A DNA stretch of 29,197 nucleotides from Smittium mucronatum (GCA_001953115.1 LSSL01007651.1:1-29197); one strand, 5' to 3'; numbered from the stretch's first letter, positions 1 through 10,708 are shown. Program-made: numbers and translations. Notes: generated by a model from the letters alone, not told the origin.

Positions 1-131
1 TTTTTGCTCAATGTTATTATTAGTTTAATTTTATTTGTATACCATTGGGCAGATCATGAATTTGACCCAATTAAAGGTGCGAATATATGCTAATAGGAGC
101 AAGGCACAAATTTGGGCCAGGAAAGGGTTAA
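1..131 (-). mobile_element. piggyBac-like MITE, copy 1, truncated by window start
   Basis: This is a reverse-complement copy of the element at 3480-3651, roughly 85% alike by eye. Its inner boundary is seen at 111-131, where a GGGCCAGGAAAGGG end abuts TTAA at 128-131. Reverse-complemented this reads TTAACCCTTTCC, the same terminus as the other copy. About 45 bp of the far end lie outside the window. A TTAA target site and CCCTTT-type ends are known for the piggyBac superfamily. The copy has no transposase and is taken to be non-autonomous. Confidence 0.6.
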
Positions 132-261
132 TAATGTCATTATTGGTTAAAATCCTAATGTTAGGTTTTATAAGCTTTTTCTTTTTGATTGGTATACATA
201 ATTATTCAGTCCAACGATAACGCTTTTTAAATTTTCATCAAAAAAATAACCCCACAAATCT

Positions 262-306
262 AAAAAAAGGGTCTATTGGAATGAAAAAAAGGGTCTATTG
301 CTATGA
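262..306. repeat. short tandem duplication
   Basis: Two near-identical units of about 22 bp, each with an A-run followed by GGGTCTATTG, lie head to tail. No function is apparent; replication slippage would explain it. Confidence 0.6.
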
Positions 307-449
307 AAAACCCCGTATTAAAATGATGAAGATCCGTCATAAGTATAAGTCTATTTAGACTTACTGATATTTTCTTTTAAAAATAAACATAAAATTGAGA
401 TCTCTAACGCCATTTGTTTAATTTGAATATCTTTCAATATTGCATTATT

Positions 450-1045
450 TATTTTTTATAACGGAATTCTATTGTAAGATAAATTATTAAAAACTATACT
501 AAAAAAATATCAAAAAAGAAAAAGAAGTATAGAAAAGATTATTACCATGTCTACAATAAGCTCCTCTGCCGGACTACCGGCTGCGTACCTACGGAAAAAG
601 GGTGCAGTTTACCAACCGAAAGACTCCTCCTGGCATTGCTTCAAGTAGACTGGATGACTGAGGCTACATGCAGTCAAGAATTGAGCTCTTTGTCAAATAA
701 AAATAGTTCTTTGAAGCTATCGAGCTCCTAGTCAGAGCCTACATCTAACAGGATTAATAAAATTAGGCTCCTACCCAAACGTGAGTTTGATCGAAATGGC
801 TTTACTACAAATAGCTGTTAGACACTGATATCCGTCTGACTGTCGAACACTGGACTTGTGCACTAGATTATGTCTCAGCTGTGCTAAACTTTCGGTTTCT
901 CCTTTTTCGAGATTGTCCTTCTATTAAATCGCTGTCCTCCGAATCGCTGTGCACTGACTCACTACCCCCAGCCAAGAATAGTACAACGCTGTGTGAAATT
1001 TTGGTCTAATGTACTTCGAAAAGTACACTATTAAGCCCCTAAATC
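450..1045 (-). repeat. interspersed repeat A, copy 1
   Basis: Reverse complement of the repeat at 5593-6187. Shared blocks in order include the region around the GTAGGAGCCTAATTTTATTA segment, the CTCAGTCATCCAG segment and the CCGGCAGAGG segment. It is noticeably GC-richer than its surroundings and has no long reading frame. Family unknown: no terminal repeats, no clear tRNA-like promoter and no poly(A) end. The ends are set only by where similarity to the other copies fades. It could be part of a larger DNA transposon or an old retroposon. Confidence 0.75.
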
Positions 1046-3479
1046 ACAGCAAGTTATTTCATTCTTAGGGGCCGTCATTATTCTATTTGATTTTTTTAAG
1101 CTCTGATTGCTATTGAAATATGCTTAAATCAAAACATACAATTAAGTTTTCAAAATGTTTAATATCAATGTTTGAAATCTAAAATAAAAAATTGAATTGC
1201 TTTATTTTAAAATCAAGGAATTAATTATATTTCAACCATAATTCGGGCGTATAAGCAAATTTTATAATGCAACTAGAACCTAAACAGCATAAATTCATCC
1301 ATTCTAAACAATATTAGTACTTGTATTATTTGTGCCTCTCTTAATACATTTTTACAAACTATCTGATATTAAATTATAGGCTGTATTTAAATTCATTTCA
1401 AGTATTTTATGGCTCTTAGGGGAAAAAAATCATGATCTTCAATAAAAAGTATTATATTTTTATTTAAAGGAAAATGACGACGATCTTCTATCATTTATTA
1501 ATAAAAAAAATATTTATTATCTAACTTACCAAAAGCTTTTTCCATGCCTTTAAATTTAATTTTTATTGGTATTTTCAAAAATTTACAGTTTCGTAACTTT
1601 GAGCTGTTAATTTTTTTACTTTCATAATAATCAGAACCCAACGTCCTGCTTTTAATTAAACTGAATTTTCCTCTAACTCCTGCTGCATTTATTCTCATTA
1701 AAAACATCAAAAACAATTCGAATAAATCATTTTATTGATCTATAGATTTAAAAAAAAAATCCAAAGCCTTTCTTATAATATTTATAGTTAATTCCAGCAA
1801 TTAACTCGTGCTATTTCTTTATTTTTTAAATCTATAAAGTTCTACAGTAGCTATTTGAAATATAATAGATTATCACCACTCCTCATCTTAATATATTTTT
1901 ATGACAAGATCTTCTTATATAAAATTCTTGAAATTTTGAAATTTAATACTTTTCTCTCATATTGATCTTATGCAAATCCATAATTTGATTATTTGCACGC
2001 TCTTACCTTATTTTTATTTTTAAACTAGGTACATATTTTAAGCTATCAAAACTATTTTAATTGATTCTGGTTCTCTTCATCTTTTTTTAAAATACATAGT
2101 ATATATAAATTATCAAATTAAATGGAAAAATTACCACTCATATCAATTCGTTGAATTTTAACAAGCATTTAAACAGAGGAAATGATCTTATTTTATAGAT
2201 TAATTATAGACATATGATTTTATATGCGGAATTCTATAATCATCTGTTTCATAACTTTTTAATCGATATTTATATCATCTTTTTGTTAAATAAAAAAATC
2301 GAACAGGTGATTTAATTTGATGCTCTTATATACTTCAACATCAAAAAATACTCTTATTTAAGTCAACTATAAAAAAAAATAAGCATAAAAATACTAACTA
2401 TTTACTTGCTTATTTCCAAATTAAAATTTCGTGTAAAACTTTGTTTAAAATCTATAAAATTTGGGTGAGTTTTTTATACGCTTTTTACTTGGAGGTTTAT
2501 ATAAAACCCCTTCCCATAGCTTTTTAATAAAAACTGGTTAAATGAAAAAGAAATAAAATCCTATATAAACATCATATAGTAATATCTTTATTCTGAAACT
2601 ACGGATGCTTGTCCAAATGTATTTTTTGTCCAATACAGATTTCTATATGAACAGGTGAATTTCTTTATTTTTCGACGTATCTAAAATTCTTTATTCCTGT
2701 GGTATCGATAAGAATAAAAAAATATCGAGTAATATTGAATTTAGTTATTTTTATATAATTTCCCTTAGCTAGGTTTATAAAAAACATTTTTTTAAAAAAT
2801 AATAATTTAAAAATGAGTATAAAACCCCCAGTGTGGATTAAACTCCGTTAATGATCCAAAAGATAAATATAATTTCATTAATATATCTTTTTTATAAGGA
2901 GGAAATCAGGACATAAATAAAATTCGAAGAGTTCGCCTTAAATATTCTTCAATAAACCGAAAATTTCCAGATTATTGGTTTAAATAATCAAGTTTGAGGT
3001 CAACTTAAACAGCTTCTTCGTAGCTCTGAGCACTTTGTTACTACATTTCTTAAAAGATAGATAAAACTTAAAATTTACTGACAAGCTCCATTATTAAATA
3101 TATTTGCAACCATTAAAAATATTTTAAATTTGTAAAGTTCATATCAGGTTCCAAGTCCTGGTAAGTTTATGATTATGATTTCCATTGCCGTTTAAATTAT
3201 AAAATATCTTTCTGCCCTAGATTTATTATTAGATTTTCTTGATCCAAAATTTTGTTGAAATTTTGATATACTCCTATTATTAAGATAAATATGATCATTT
3301 GGATTTTGAAAACAGTTAATTGTTTCATATTTCGCAACAAAGTATAATCGCAAGGCTCTGCCAAATCCCGTCTAAAAGTAGGAAATGATTAGGTAAATTC
3401 TTCTGACTACAGTGACTATATTATTTACTTCAAATTCCTTTTAATTGATAATAGGAAAGAGGAGGGTTGTAAAATCCCA
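1046..3479. other. AT-rich intergenic stretch, no gene seen
   Basis: About 2.4 kb of AT-rich sequence. The only open frame of note (minus strand, 1498-1716) is lysine- and asparagine-rich, resembles no family I recognise, and is most simply a chance frame. I see no RNA gene or clear repeat here. Confidence 0.5.
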
Positions 3480-3651
3480 TTAACTCTTTCCGGGCCCAAA
3501 TTTGTGCCTTGCCCCTATTTGCGTATATTTGCGATTCCAATTGGTTAAAAAATATGATCAGCCCAATGGTATACAAATAAAATTAAACTAATAATAAAAT
3601 TGAGCGGAAAGTGAAAGCCATTTTTTGTACCATCGCCCCTGAAAGGGTTAA
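3480..3651 (+). mobile_element. piggyBac-like MITE, copy 2, complete (172 bp)
   Basis: The element is bounded by TTAA at 3480-3483 and TTAA at 3648-3651. Its ends are imperfect inverted repeats: TTAACTCTTTCCGGG on the left and, reverse-complemented, TTAACCCTTTCAGGG on the right. The interior matches copy 1 at 1-131 closely. The TTAA duplication with CCCTTT-like ends is the classic piggyBac superfamily pattern, and the 172 bp size without a reading frame indicates a MITE. With copy 1 it could also be read as the long inverted ends of one 3.6 kb element, but the TTAA at both ends of this copy makes two separate insertions more likely. Confidence 0.7.
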
Positions 3652-4156
3652 GCAACCTTAAAAATGAGCATTTATTAAATTTTCTTTAAAAAGAAAAGAA
3701 ATAAATAAAAATTAGCAATTTTTAGAAATCAATTAAATACGATTTTTTTAATATATACTACAGGGAAATGAGGGGGGAATCATAATCTAATAAACAGTAT
3801 GCTATATTGAATTTTCAAAGAGGAAAACCCTTTTTATTTTATTCGGACATTCAACTGATAAAATAAAATACTATGTGAGAAATAGGGAAACAAATAAAAA
3901 GTATGCAGAACTAAACTAATCCGAGAAAACCCGTTTTTTTAATTTATGCTGCTACTTTCTTATTATGTCGAAAATGATACTTTGGAAAGCCCCAAAGTTC
4001 AAGAGCCTATTTAAAATTAAAATATTATAAAGAATTGCTAAGCAATTTAGAGAAAGGAATAGAGAGTCGCGCTGAATTGAACTGAATTCTTGTCTGAAGA
4101 GTCAAGTGATTTTGGTTTTATATCGAGCGAATCGATCCAAAATATTTCTTTCTTAA
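3652..4156. other. 3' flank of dehydrogenase gene 1, with candidate poly(A) signals
   Basis: On the minus strand downstream of gene 1, an ATTAAA lies at 3938-3943 and AATAAA motifs lie at 3833-3843, about 215 and 315 nt past the stop codon. Either could serve as the poly(A) signal; neither is proved. No gene is seen. Confidence 0.35.
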
Positions 4157-4978
4157 TTAAAACGGGGAGACTTCTTTAACATTAAAGAACTTTCCATTAT
4201 CAGGAATAAGGTCATAATAGTCCAGGTTGATCAAATATATTGGAGTTTCAATTCCTTCATCAACAGTAAGTGAAGCGGCAGGCCCTCCCATACTTGTTCT
4301 GACCCATCCAGGATGACAAGAAACGAATGCAATATGCCTAGGATCATTTTCATATTCACGAGCCAGCAACTTTGCATACATGGTTATTCCAGTCTTGGAC
4401 ACGGAATACGAACTATCTGAATACCCAAGTTTAATGGCTGCCTCTCGTGAGGAAATGAAATCTAACTCGAGCTTGTTAAGTTGTTCAATAGTCAAAGTAT
4501 CTGATGCAAACATTTCCTGAACGTTAGGAGCATGGAAGCTTAATCTACCGAGAAGACTTGATAGGAATATAATGCGACTATGGGTATTCATTAGCGGCAA
4601 AAGGGATTCAGTGAGTCTCACCGTACCAAAATAATTGACTCTAAGAGTGGGTTTGACCGATTCAGGTAAAGTATCAGTTTTTTTGTCCATATATCCGGAG
4701 TTATTTACAAGCACGTCTATACTTTTGTTGCCATATACTTCTTGAACGTGTTGAGCAAATCTGTCTATACTTGATTGATCGACTATGTCTAGTTGATGGT
4801 AGCGTAGTTGGACATATTCTTGGTCAACTTTATCCAGGAGAGAGTCGTATGCTTCGAGGCCTAAAGTCTCATCTCTGCTGGTCATCAATATGGTAGTGGG
4901 TTTCGTACAATTTTCAACAAGATATTTGACTATCCCATATCCAATTCCCCTGTTAGAACCAGTTATTACTATCAACAT
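4157..4978 (-). CDS. CBR1-like carbonyl reductase (SDR family), paralog 1
   Basis: Predicted 273-residue cytosolic NADPH-dependent carbonyl reductase of the classical short-chain dehydrogenase family. The Rossmann start TGSNRGIG lies at residues 6-13. R35 after the second strand fits NADPH preference as in vertebrate CBR1. D64 precedes the third strand motif, NNSG (usually NNAG) is at 92-95, and N115 fits the catalytic asparagine. Serine 140/141, Tyr191 and Lys195 form the YxxxK active site. The roughly 50-residue gap between Ser and Tyr matches the insertion of monomeric carbonyl reductases, as does the PGWVRTSMGG segment at 223-232. Length is close to human CBR1 (277). The start is the first ATG and the frame has no intron. 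It is about 77% identical to paralog 2 by eye count. The physiological substrate cannot be told from sequence. Confidence 0.92.
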   Translation of the reverse strand: MLIVITGSNRGIGYGIVKYLVENCTKPTTILMTSRDETLGLEAYDSLLDKVDQEYVQLRYHQLDIVDQSSIDRFAQHVQEVYGNKSIDVLVNNSGYMDKKTDTLPESVKPTLRVNYFGTVRLTESLLPLMNTHSRIIFLSSLLGRLSFHAPNVQEMFASDTLTIEQLNKLELDFISSREAAIKLGYSDSSYSVSKTGITMYAKLLAREYENDPRHIAFVSCHPGWVRTSMGGPAASLTVDEGIETPIYLINLDYYDLIPDNGKFFNVKEVSPF

Positions 4979-5592
4979 TGTCGAAGCTTCTTTTGAGGTT
5001 AAAATAATAGATACTCAAAAAAAAATTAAGAAAAGACGTTATTATAAAATTGAAAAATACCAATCGATTGAGAAAACTCTTAGGGAATACTCAAAAACTT
5101 TTTCTGCAAAGCGGATCAGAGAAATAATAGTTTTGAAGTATCGATAAGCGTGAAGTTCTAGCTATTTAATCTTTCCAAATGCCTGAATGATGTATGCCTT
5201 TGATTTTGGAAACGATTGCTTGTACATGGATAAATTGGGGAAACAGCCAATGAATAGCATAAATTACGATTAGCACCGGTTTTGGGTTTCCTTTGAACTG
5301 AAATATCAAACTAATCCTTCTCAGTTCGACTAAAAATGATTAGCTATACGATTTGTCACGATCGGTATCCCAAAAGCATGTACTAATTGGCCAAACTCTA
5401 TTCTATTCTCTTTGTTTGGTTATCAAGAAAAAATCAGCCAAATCGGGTGAAAATGCCAAATTGTATTATGAGTCACAAATTAAAAATGTATTTTTTTTTC
5501 CGTGGGGAATTTATTTATCAAGACCCTCCTTGAACCAATATCCACGTGGTATGCAGTTGTTACTTCTAAGAGGAAAATGTCTTTCCGTGGTT
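4979..5592. other. upstream region of gene 1
   Basis: On the minus strand a TATA-like ATTTTATAATAAC lies near 5038-5051, about 65 nt before the gene 1 ATG, and the 20 bases before the ATG resemble those of the two paralogs. A clear acceptor like those of genes 2 and 3 is missing; the nearest AG follows an A-rich stretch. The rest, up to the start of repeat A, shows no gene. Confidence 0.35.
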
Positions 5593-6187
5593 CAGGGGCC
5601 TAAGTGGTGCACTTTTCAAAGTACATATATAAAACTCCATAATGTGTTGTACTATTCTTGATTGGGATTAGTGGGGAAAACTCCATAATTTTGGGAGGGC
5701 GGAGTGGAATTCCGGATGGGGGGGGGGGGATCTCAGAAACAGTAGGAGCCAAGTCGTAATGTATACACTGAGACATTGCTAGTGCACGAATCCAGCGTTC
5801 GACAGTTGGATGGATCTTAGCGTCTAACAGCTATTTTTAGGAAAGCCATGTCGATCAAACCCACGTTTGGGTAGGAGCCTAATTTTATTAATCCTGTTAG
5901 AGGTAGGCTCTGACTAGGAGCTCAGTAGCTTCAATGAACTATTGTTCATTGACAAAGAGCTTAATTCTTGACTACACGTAACCTCAGTCATCCAGCCTAC
6001 TTGAAGCAATGTCAGGAGGTATTTCAGTTGATAGATTGCACCCTTTTTCCATATATACGCAGCCGGTAGACCGGCAGAGGGGCTTATTGTAGTTAGGATA
6101 ATGATTTTTTTCTTTACGTCTTTCTCTTTTTTTCATATTTTTTAATATAGTTGTAAATTGCGTTATATTACAACAAAATTTCATGAT
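5593..6187 (+). repeat. interspersed repeat A, copy 2
   Basis: Reference-orientation copy of repeat A, lying between dehydrogenase genes 1 and 2. It carries a run of about eleven G near 5720-5730, then blocks shared with copy 1 (reverse complement) and, more weakly, with copy 3. The match to copy 1 begins at a GGGGCCTAAG segment and fades at a TTATATTACAACA segment near 6165-6187. It is non-coding as far as I can see. The similarity may extend further left, but I could not follow it by eye. Confidence 0.75.
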
Positions 6188-6901
6188 ACAAAATAAAAGC
6201 CCTCCAAATGTTTAAAACCATCCGAGTTTCCAACACTGTCTATTCTCATAGAATTTCGATTTTATTCCTTAATCTATGAAACTGTATCTAGAATCTAGAG
6301 GGAACCTTTGTCGTCGTTTATATCCTAATTAGGGGGTTTTTTGACAAATTGATGTTTTTTTTCATAAAGATTATCTATCGATTTAATATGTAAATTATTT
6401 TCAATTGAGTAGCGAAATGCTTTATATAGATTCGAAACTATTATGAAAGTTATAAAGTAAAAGAAAATTGCTCGAATATTTCTTAAAAAATCAGCTATTT
6501 TTTGGGTAAGGATTCATGACACACATTCAAATATCCGTCCAAGGATGGCAACAGGAAAAATTTAATCTCAATCACACTCAAATCACATAATATAATCAGC
6601 TAAAAAAGCTACCTTTTTTAATTCTGTTCAATGTACATAGCCAAAAAAATATAATAAACAAGAGAGGGAAATATGAATGAAACTATATTGTTATAAGAGT
6701 AGAATTAAGATATATGTCCAAGTTCCACTTTTTTATTTTCAGTTATAATTATATCTATCACAATGGCCATTGATACCATCTTCAGTAGATGAGAATTGTT
6801 GATGTAAAAATTTCAAATTCAAAATATATTTAACGTTAAAAATGAAAAGCTAGTTGTGTATAAAAAATAATGTAAAAGAACAATTACCAAGATATATATT
6901 A
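6188..6901. other. intergenic stretch between genes 1 and 2, no gene seen
   Basis: About 700 bases of AT-rich sequence without a long frame, RNA gene or recognisable repeat. Confidence 0.5.
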
Positions 6902-6907
6902 TTTATT
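6902..6907 (-). other. candidate poly(A) signal of gene 2
   Basis: AATAAA on the minus strand, about 75 nt past the gene 2 stop codon, a normal distance for an animal poly(A) signal. Confidence 0.5.
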
Positions 6908-6980
6908 TAGAGTCGGGCTTTGATACCCCAAAAAGCTTTAAAATGCATATATGACGGGCTCAAACAAAAATCTCTTTGGA

Positions 6981-7802
6981 TTAATATGGACTAACTTTTT
7001 TAAGGGTGAAGAATTTACCGTTATCGGGAATGAGGTCTGAGTAGTTCAGATTTATCAAATAAATAGGAGTTTCGATTCCTTCACCAATAGTTAGCGAGGC
7101 GTCAGATCCCCCCATACTTGTTTTAACCCATCCAGGATGGCATGATACGAAAGCAATATGTCTGGGATCGTTGGCATGGTCACGAGCCAACAACTTGGCA
7201 TATGTAGTGATTCCGACTTTGGATACAGTGTATGAACTATTGGAGTATCCAAGTTTGTGGGCATCTTCTGGAGAGGAAATAAAATCCGATTCGAGCTTGT
7301 TGAGCTGCTCTATAGTCAACGTATCTGAAGAGAACATTTCCTGGACGTTAGGGGCGTGATGGCTCAATGCTCCCATATCGCTCGATATGAAAATTACACG
7401 GCTGTGGGTATTCATGAGCGGCAATAAGGATTCAGTAAGTTTTATTGTGCCAAAATAGTTAACTTGGAGTGTAGGCTCGGCTGATATAGGAAGTCTATCG
7501 GTGGGTTTATCTAAATACGCGGCATTGTTCACAAGTACATCTATACTGTTATCTCCATAAATCTCTTGAACGTGCATGGCAAATCTGTTTATGCTTGACT
7601 GATCTACAATGTCTAGTTGATGATAATGCAGCTGGACATACTCCTTGTTAGTTTTCTTTAGAAGGGCATCGTATGCTTCTCGCTCCAAAACTTCATTTCT
7701 GCTGGTCATGAGTATAGTGGTTGGTTTTGTGGCATTCTCAACAAGGCTGTTGACTATCCCATGCCCAATACCTTTGTTAGATCCAGTTACTATAATCAAC
7801 AT
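6981..7802 (-). CDS. CBR1-like carbonyl reductase (SDR family), paralog 2
   Basis: Second tandem paralog, 273 residues and intronless, probably an NADPH-dependent carbonyl reductase of the cytosol. The cofactor motif TGSNKGIG is at 6-13, R35 and D64 are kept, N115 is present, Ser140/141 is followed by the long CBR-type insertion, and Tyr191-Thr-Val-Ser-Lys195 is the YxxxK site. PGWVKTSMGG follows at 223-232. One oddity is that the NNAG structural motif at 92-95 reads NNAA, replacing the usual glycine. All other signature residues are intact, so the gene looks functional, perhaps with altered stability or cofactor fit. It is about 82% identical to paralog 3 and 77% to paralog 1 by eye count. 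The ATG start aligns exactly with both paralogs. A poly(A) signal lies about 75 nt downstream. Confidence 0.92.
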   Translation of the reverse strand: MLIIVTGSNKGIGHGIVNSLVENATKPTTILMTSRNEVLEREAYDALLKKTNKEYVQLHYHQLDIVDQSSINRFAMHVQEIYGDNSIDVLVNNAAYLDKPTDRLPISAEPTLQVNYFGTIKLTESLLPLMNTHSRVIFISSDMGALSHHAPNVQEMFSSDTLTIEQLNKLESDFISSPEDAHKLGYSNSSYTVSKVGITTYAKLLARDHANDPRHIAFVSCHPGWVKTSMGGSDASLTIGEGIETPIYLINLNYSDLIPDNGKFFTLKKVSPY

Positions 7803-7822
7803 ATCGAAATTCTGGCTTTGAT

Positions 7823-7836
7823 CTGGGAAAAGATAA
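7823..7836 (-). promoter_or_regulatory. splice-acceptor-like site before gene 2
   Basis: Minus strand reads TTTTATCTTTTCCCAG, a pyrimidine tract ending in CAG, with 20 nt from AG to the gene 2 ATG. A TACTAAC branch-point-like heptamer lies further up at 7905-7911. This suggests that a 5' leader exon or a spliced leader is joined here. No donor was identified with confidence. Confidence 0.4.
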
Positions 7837-8354
7837 AACTTTAGGAATCGCTAAATATCGGTATTATTTTGAACCAGCATAAACTAGCGGATTTAAAAAA
7901 GTTGGTTAGTATAAATGGCAACCTTCTTATCAAGGATAAAGTAAAGGTTCTAATGAATTCTACTTTTCGATGAACAAATTATTGAACATTTTGAATATAA
8001 TGTATTAGCCTTTTTAGGGCCATTTAATTTACATTTTACTATTATGGAATTTTATTGGTTTATAGCCCTGTAAATACTAGTGATAAAAATTAGAACTTGA
8101 CTTTCGGGTATTACAAATGCCCTTTTTTTTATATTCGGAAACTGTATTTTTGTATTACAAATACCAATATTATTATCCACAGCAGTAGCCATTCCGATTT
8201 TATGTCCTGAGAAATAGGAAATGAAACAAGATGCAAACATGGACTAAAAACATTTCTAGATCTCGGAAAGGTAATAAATAGAACATTCAATCGAAATACA
8301 ATTTAATAATAAATTCTACATTAAAAGAATCAAAAAATAATTTATAAAGTCAAT
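7837..8354. other. upstream region of gene 2, no other gene seen
   Basis: AT-rich sequence without a recognisable gene. A TTTATACT element at about 7909-7917 (minus strand) is a possible weak TATA-like motif. Confidence 0.4.
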
Positions 8355-8528
8355 TTAACTCTTTCGTCATAAATGGACTATTTGATGCCACCTCCATGGC
8401 CAATATTTCGGTTTGATTTCGAATTAAAAAATTAACGTTATAATGATTAACTTGATGGACTTGGTAAATACATTTACTGATATTTAGCAAATAAGAGTAC
8501 TAAACACACATGGAGACGAAGGAGTTAA
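8355..8528. mobile_element. second TTAA-flanked MITE-like element (174 bp)
   Basis: The element is bounded by TTAA at 8355-8358 and 8525-8528, with inverted ends TTAACTCTTTCGTC and, reverse-complemented on the right, TTAACTCCTTCGTC. Size and target site match the element at 3480-3651, but the interior differs, so this is a separate piggyBac-like family. It has no coding capacity. Confidence 0.6.
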
Positions 8529-8658
8529 GTCGGTAAAACTCCAAAATTGATTTTAGGTATCATCGGAGAATCCGCCAACTTTTCATAGCCCTTTACAGAT
8601 TTGTTAGTATACCTAGATCCCAACTGGGTCTTCTAAGGACATTTCATCTTGTAGTTTG

Positions 8659-9262
8659 TGGGGCTTATAAGTGGAGTAATTTGAAATGTAAACTAAGTGG
8701 TAACTTCATACAGTGTTACACTGTCCTTTTTTGGGAACTGTGGGAAAACCGCCATAAATTCAAGTTGGGGGGGGGGGGCATTCCGGAGGAGTAGCATCTC
8801 AAAAACAATAGGGTCTAGGCCGTATAGTGCATTTTGATGTATTTTTTGTGCAAGCCCAAATCCCAAGAGTCGAAAAAACACTTAATATATTAGTCATTAT
8901 TAGGAGAGCCAAATCATTCAATTCTGAGTTTGATTAGGAGCCCATTTTTTATTAAATCTGCTAAAAGTGATTTCTAATCAGAAGTATAGTGATCTAAATA
9001 AATTGCTGTTGATCTATAATGGGCTTAATTTATAAAATTTAAAGTCTCAGTCATATAACCACTTGAAAATGAGATGTGGGTGAGAGAGTGTCTTTCAATT
9101 AACATGACCGTCTCCTTATTTCCAATGACAGGCAGCTGGTAGCTCAACGGATATAATTATCATAGTTTGGATAATAATCTTTTTAATGTGACTTTTTTTC
9201 CTTTCGAATTTTTTTTCAGTATGGGGGTTTAATGGTGCTATCCGCTCATAAAATTCCGAGTT
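8659..9262 (+). repeat. interspersed repeat A, copy 3, diverged
   Basis: This copy lies between dehydrogenase genes 2 and 3, in the same orientation as copy 2. It keeps the GGGGCTTA start, the poly-G run (about 8766-8777), an ATTCCGGA segment, the GATTAGGAGCCCA block, the CTCAGTCATA block and a GGCAGCTGGTAGCTC segment matching the CCGGTAG region of the other copies. It is much more decayed than copies 1 and 2, so it is probably older. Confidence 0.6.
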
Positions 9263-9974
9263 TATAAAAAAAGGTACTATGCTATGAATTACACTGAAAC
9301 CATATTTTATCGCAGTTTCTTCTTTTCTAAAAAAACGTTTTTATCTGGACTTGCAGTGTTTGAGAAAATATCCTTTTCTTTTAATCGAGTTTACACATCT
9401 AATATTTTTATTGTAGGACATCAGTCCACTCTGATTTTTCAAGTACAAGTTTATCATATTATCTACCAGGAATAAAGAATCTTTATTTAAATTCGAAAAA
9501 AATACTAATAATCTTTTTAATGAAAATTCCAGCGATCAAATATATTTTTTAAAACTAACTAAAGATTTCTAGAAACCCCCCCCATCAATTTAATGGCCTG
9601 ATTATTATCAAAAGACCGTAAAAAAAGAAGTGAAAATGATTCTCTAAGAAATTCTGAAATGTCAAACCCATTGGATTATCCGACTAAAAGAATCACAAGC
9701 AGAGAAGAGTACACTTGGTGTAGTATAAAAAAACCTAATTAAACTTCTGTCATCATAATTGACTTATTATGTTGTTATTTCAAGTTTAAATCTTTTATGC
9801 TATGGTTTTTGGGTAATGGATACTCCCAAACATTCCCAAATTTGGGTTTTAATTCAAAAAAAAAAAAAAAAAAAGTTCCATGGGAAATTACCCTTGCTAT
9901 TACAAAATTTACTTGTTAATTATTCATTCAGAGACTAGGCTTATATTATTTCCATAAAAAATTTGAATTTTTTT
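9263..9974. other. intergenic stretch with poly(A) tract
   Basis: No gene seen. An uninterrupted run of about 19 A lies at 9856-9874. A TTAAACTTCTGTCATCATAA segment near 9737 faintly resembles the left end of the 8355-8528 element, but I found no matching right end. Confidence 0.4.
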
Positions 9975-10260
9975 TTTTGCATCACGGAATTTTATTGTAA
10001 GATAACGTCATTAAAATATAAAATATGTGAATAGTCTTTTAAAAAGTTTAATTTCTAGAGATATTATTCGTTCAAATTCTGGAACAGTTTAAGAAAGTAT
10101 AAGAAAAGTTAAACTACTGGGCATGTTTTTGAAGACCAGTGGTTGCTGAATACGAACCGTATATAAATCCATCGCACGGGTTTTTGGGAGGGAGGAATGT
10201 GCAGGTAATGTCAGATTTCCCCATATGATAAAATTATTGAATAAAAATAATAGTTCTTTT
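9975..10260 (-). repeat. possible partial repeat A, copy 4
   Basis: An ACGGAATTTTATTGTAAGAT segment at 9985-10005 matches the end of copy 1 at 461-480 in the same orientation. A later AATAAAAATAGTTCTTT-like segment also lies in the right order. The material between is badly diverged, so the call is tentative. Confidence 0.35.
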
Positions 10261-10708
10261 AGCACTTTCCAATCACATTCTAAACCTTTTTACAGCCAAC
10301 AGAACGGGTTGTTTCAGTAGCTATAGCCAATTCCCGTTATAAATTAGTATTAATAATTGAGTTTTCTCATTTAAATATTTCTAATTGACGAGCCGAATTT
10401 CCATAGCTTAATAATTTAGATATGTCCAGATCTTCCTGGATGTTATAGAGTATTTATAAAATGAAAATTAAGGAAGGAGAAAGCTGGATCAAACCAAATT
10501 TCTGAGGATCCAAGAAATTGCGGATAAAAGACTATCACTCTTTTCGAATTTTAAAGATGGGAATAAATGTGTAATATTTATTATCACCCTCCCGATAAAA
10601 AGATAAAGGCGGTAAAGCTTTCAAGATCAAATCTTATTTTAACATTGGTAATTAAATATTAATAGAATATTGAAAACAATTTGAAAAAAAGCAATGAAAG
10701 TTTACATT
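10261..10708. other. intergenic stretch, no gene seen
   Basis: About 450 bases of AT-rich sequence without recognisable content. Confidence 0.45.

Noticed and set aside
4890..5147. Plus-strand open frame of 85 codons overlapping the start of dehydrogenase gene 1.
   Set aside because: It is the antisense shadow of the gene's 5' end plus lysine-rich AT sequence, with no family resemblance.
5353..5661. Plus-strand 102-codon frame upstream of and into repeat A.
   Set aside because: It starts at a non-ATG codon, is not conserved in the other repeat copies and looks like no known protein.
9120..9180. tRNA-like A-box (TAGCTCAACGG) in repeat A copy 3, suggesting a tRNA-derived SINE.
   Set aside because: The motif is not kept in copies 1 and 2, and I find no B-box at the right distance.
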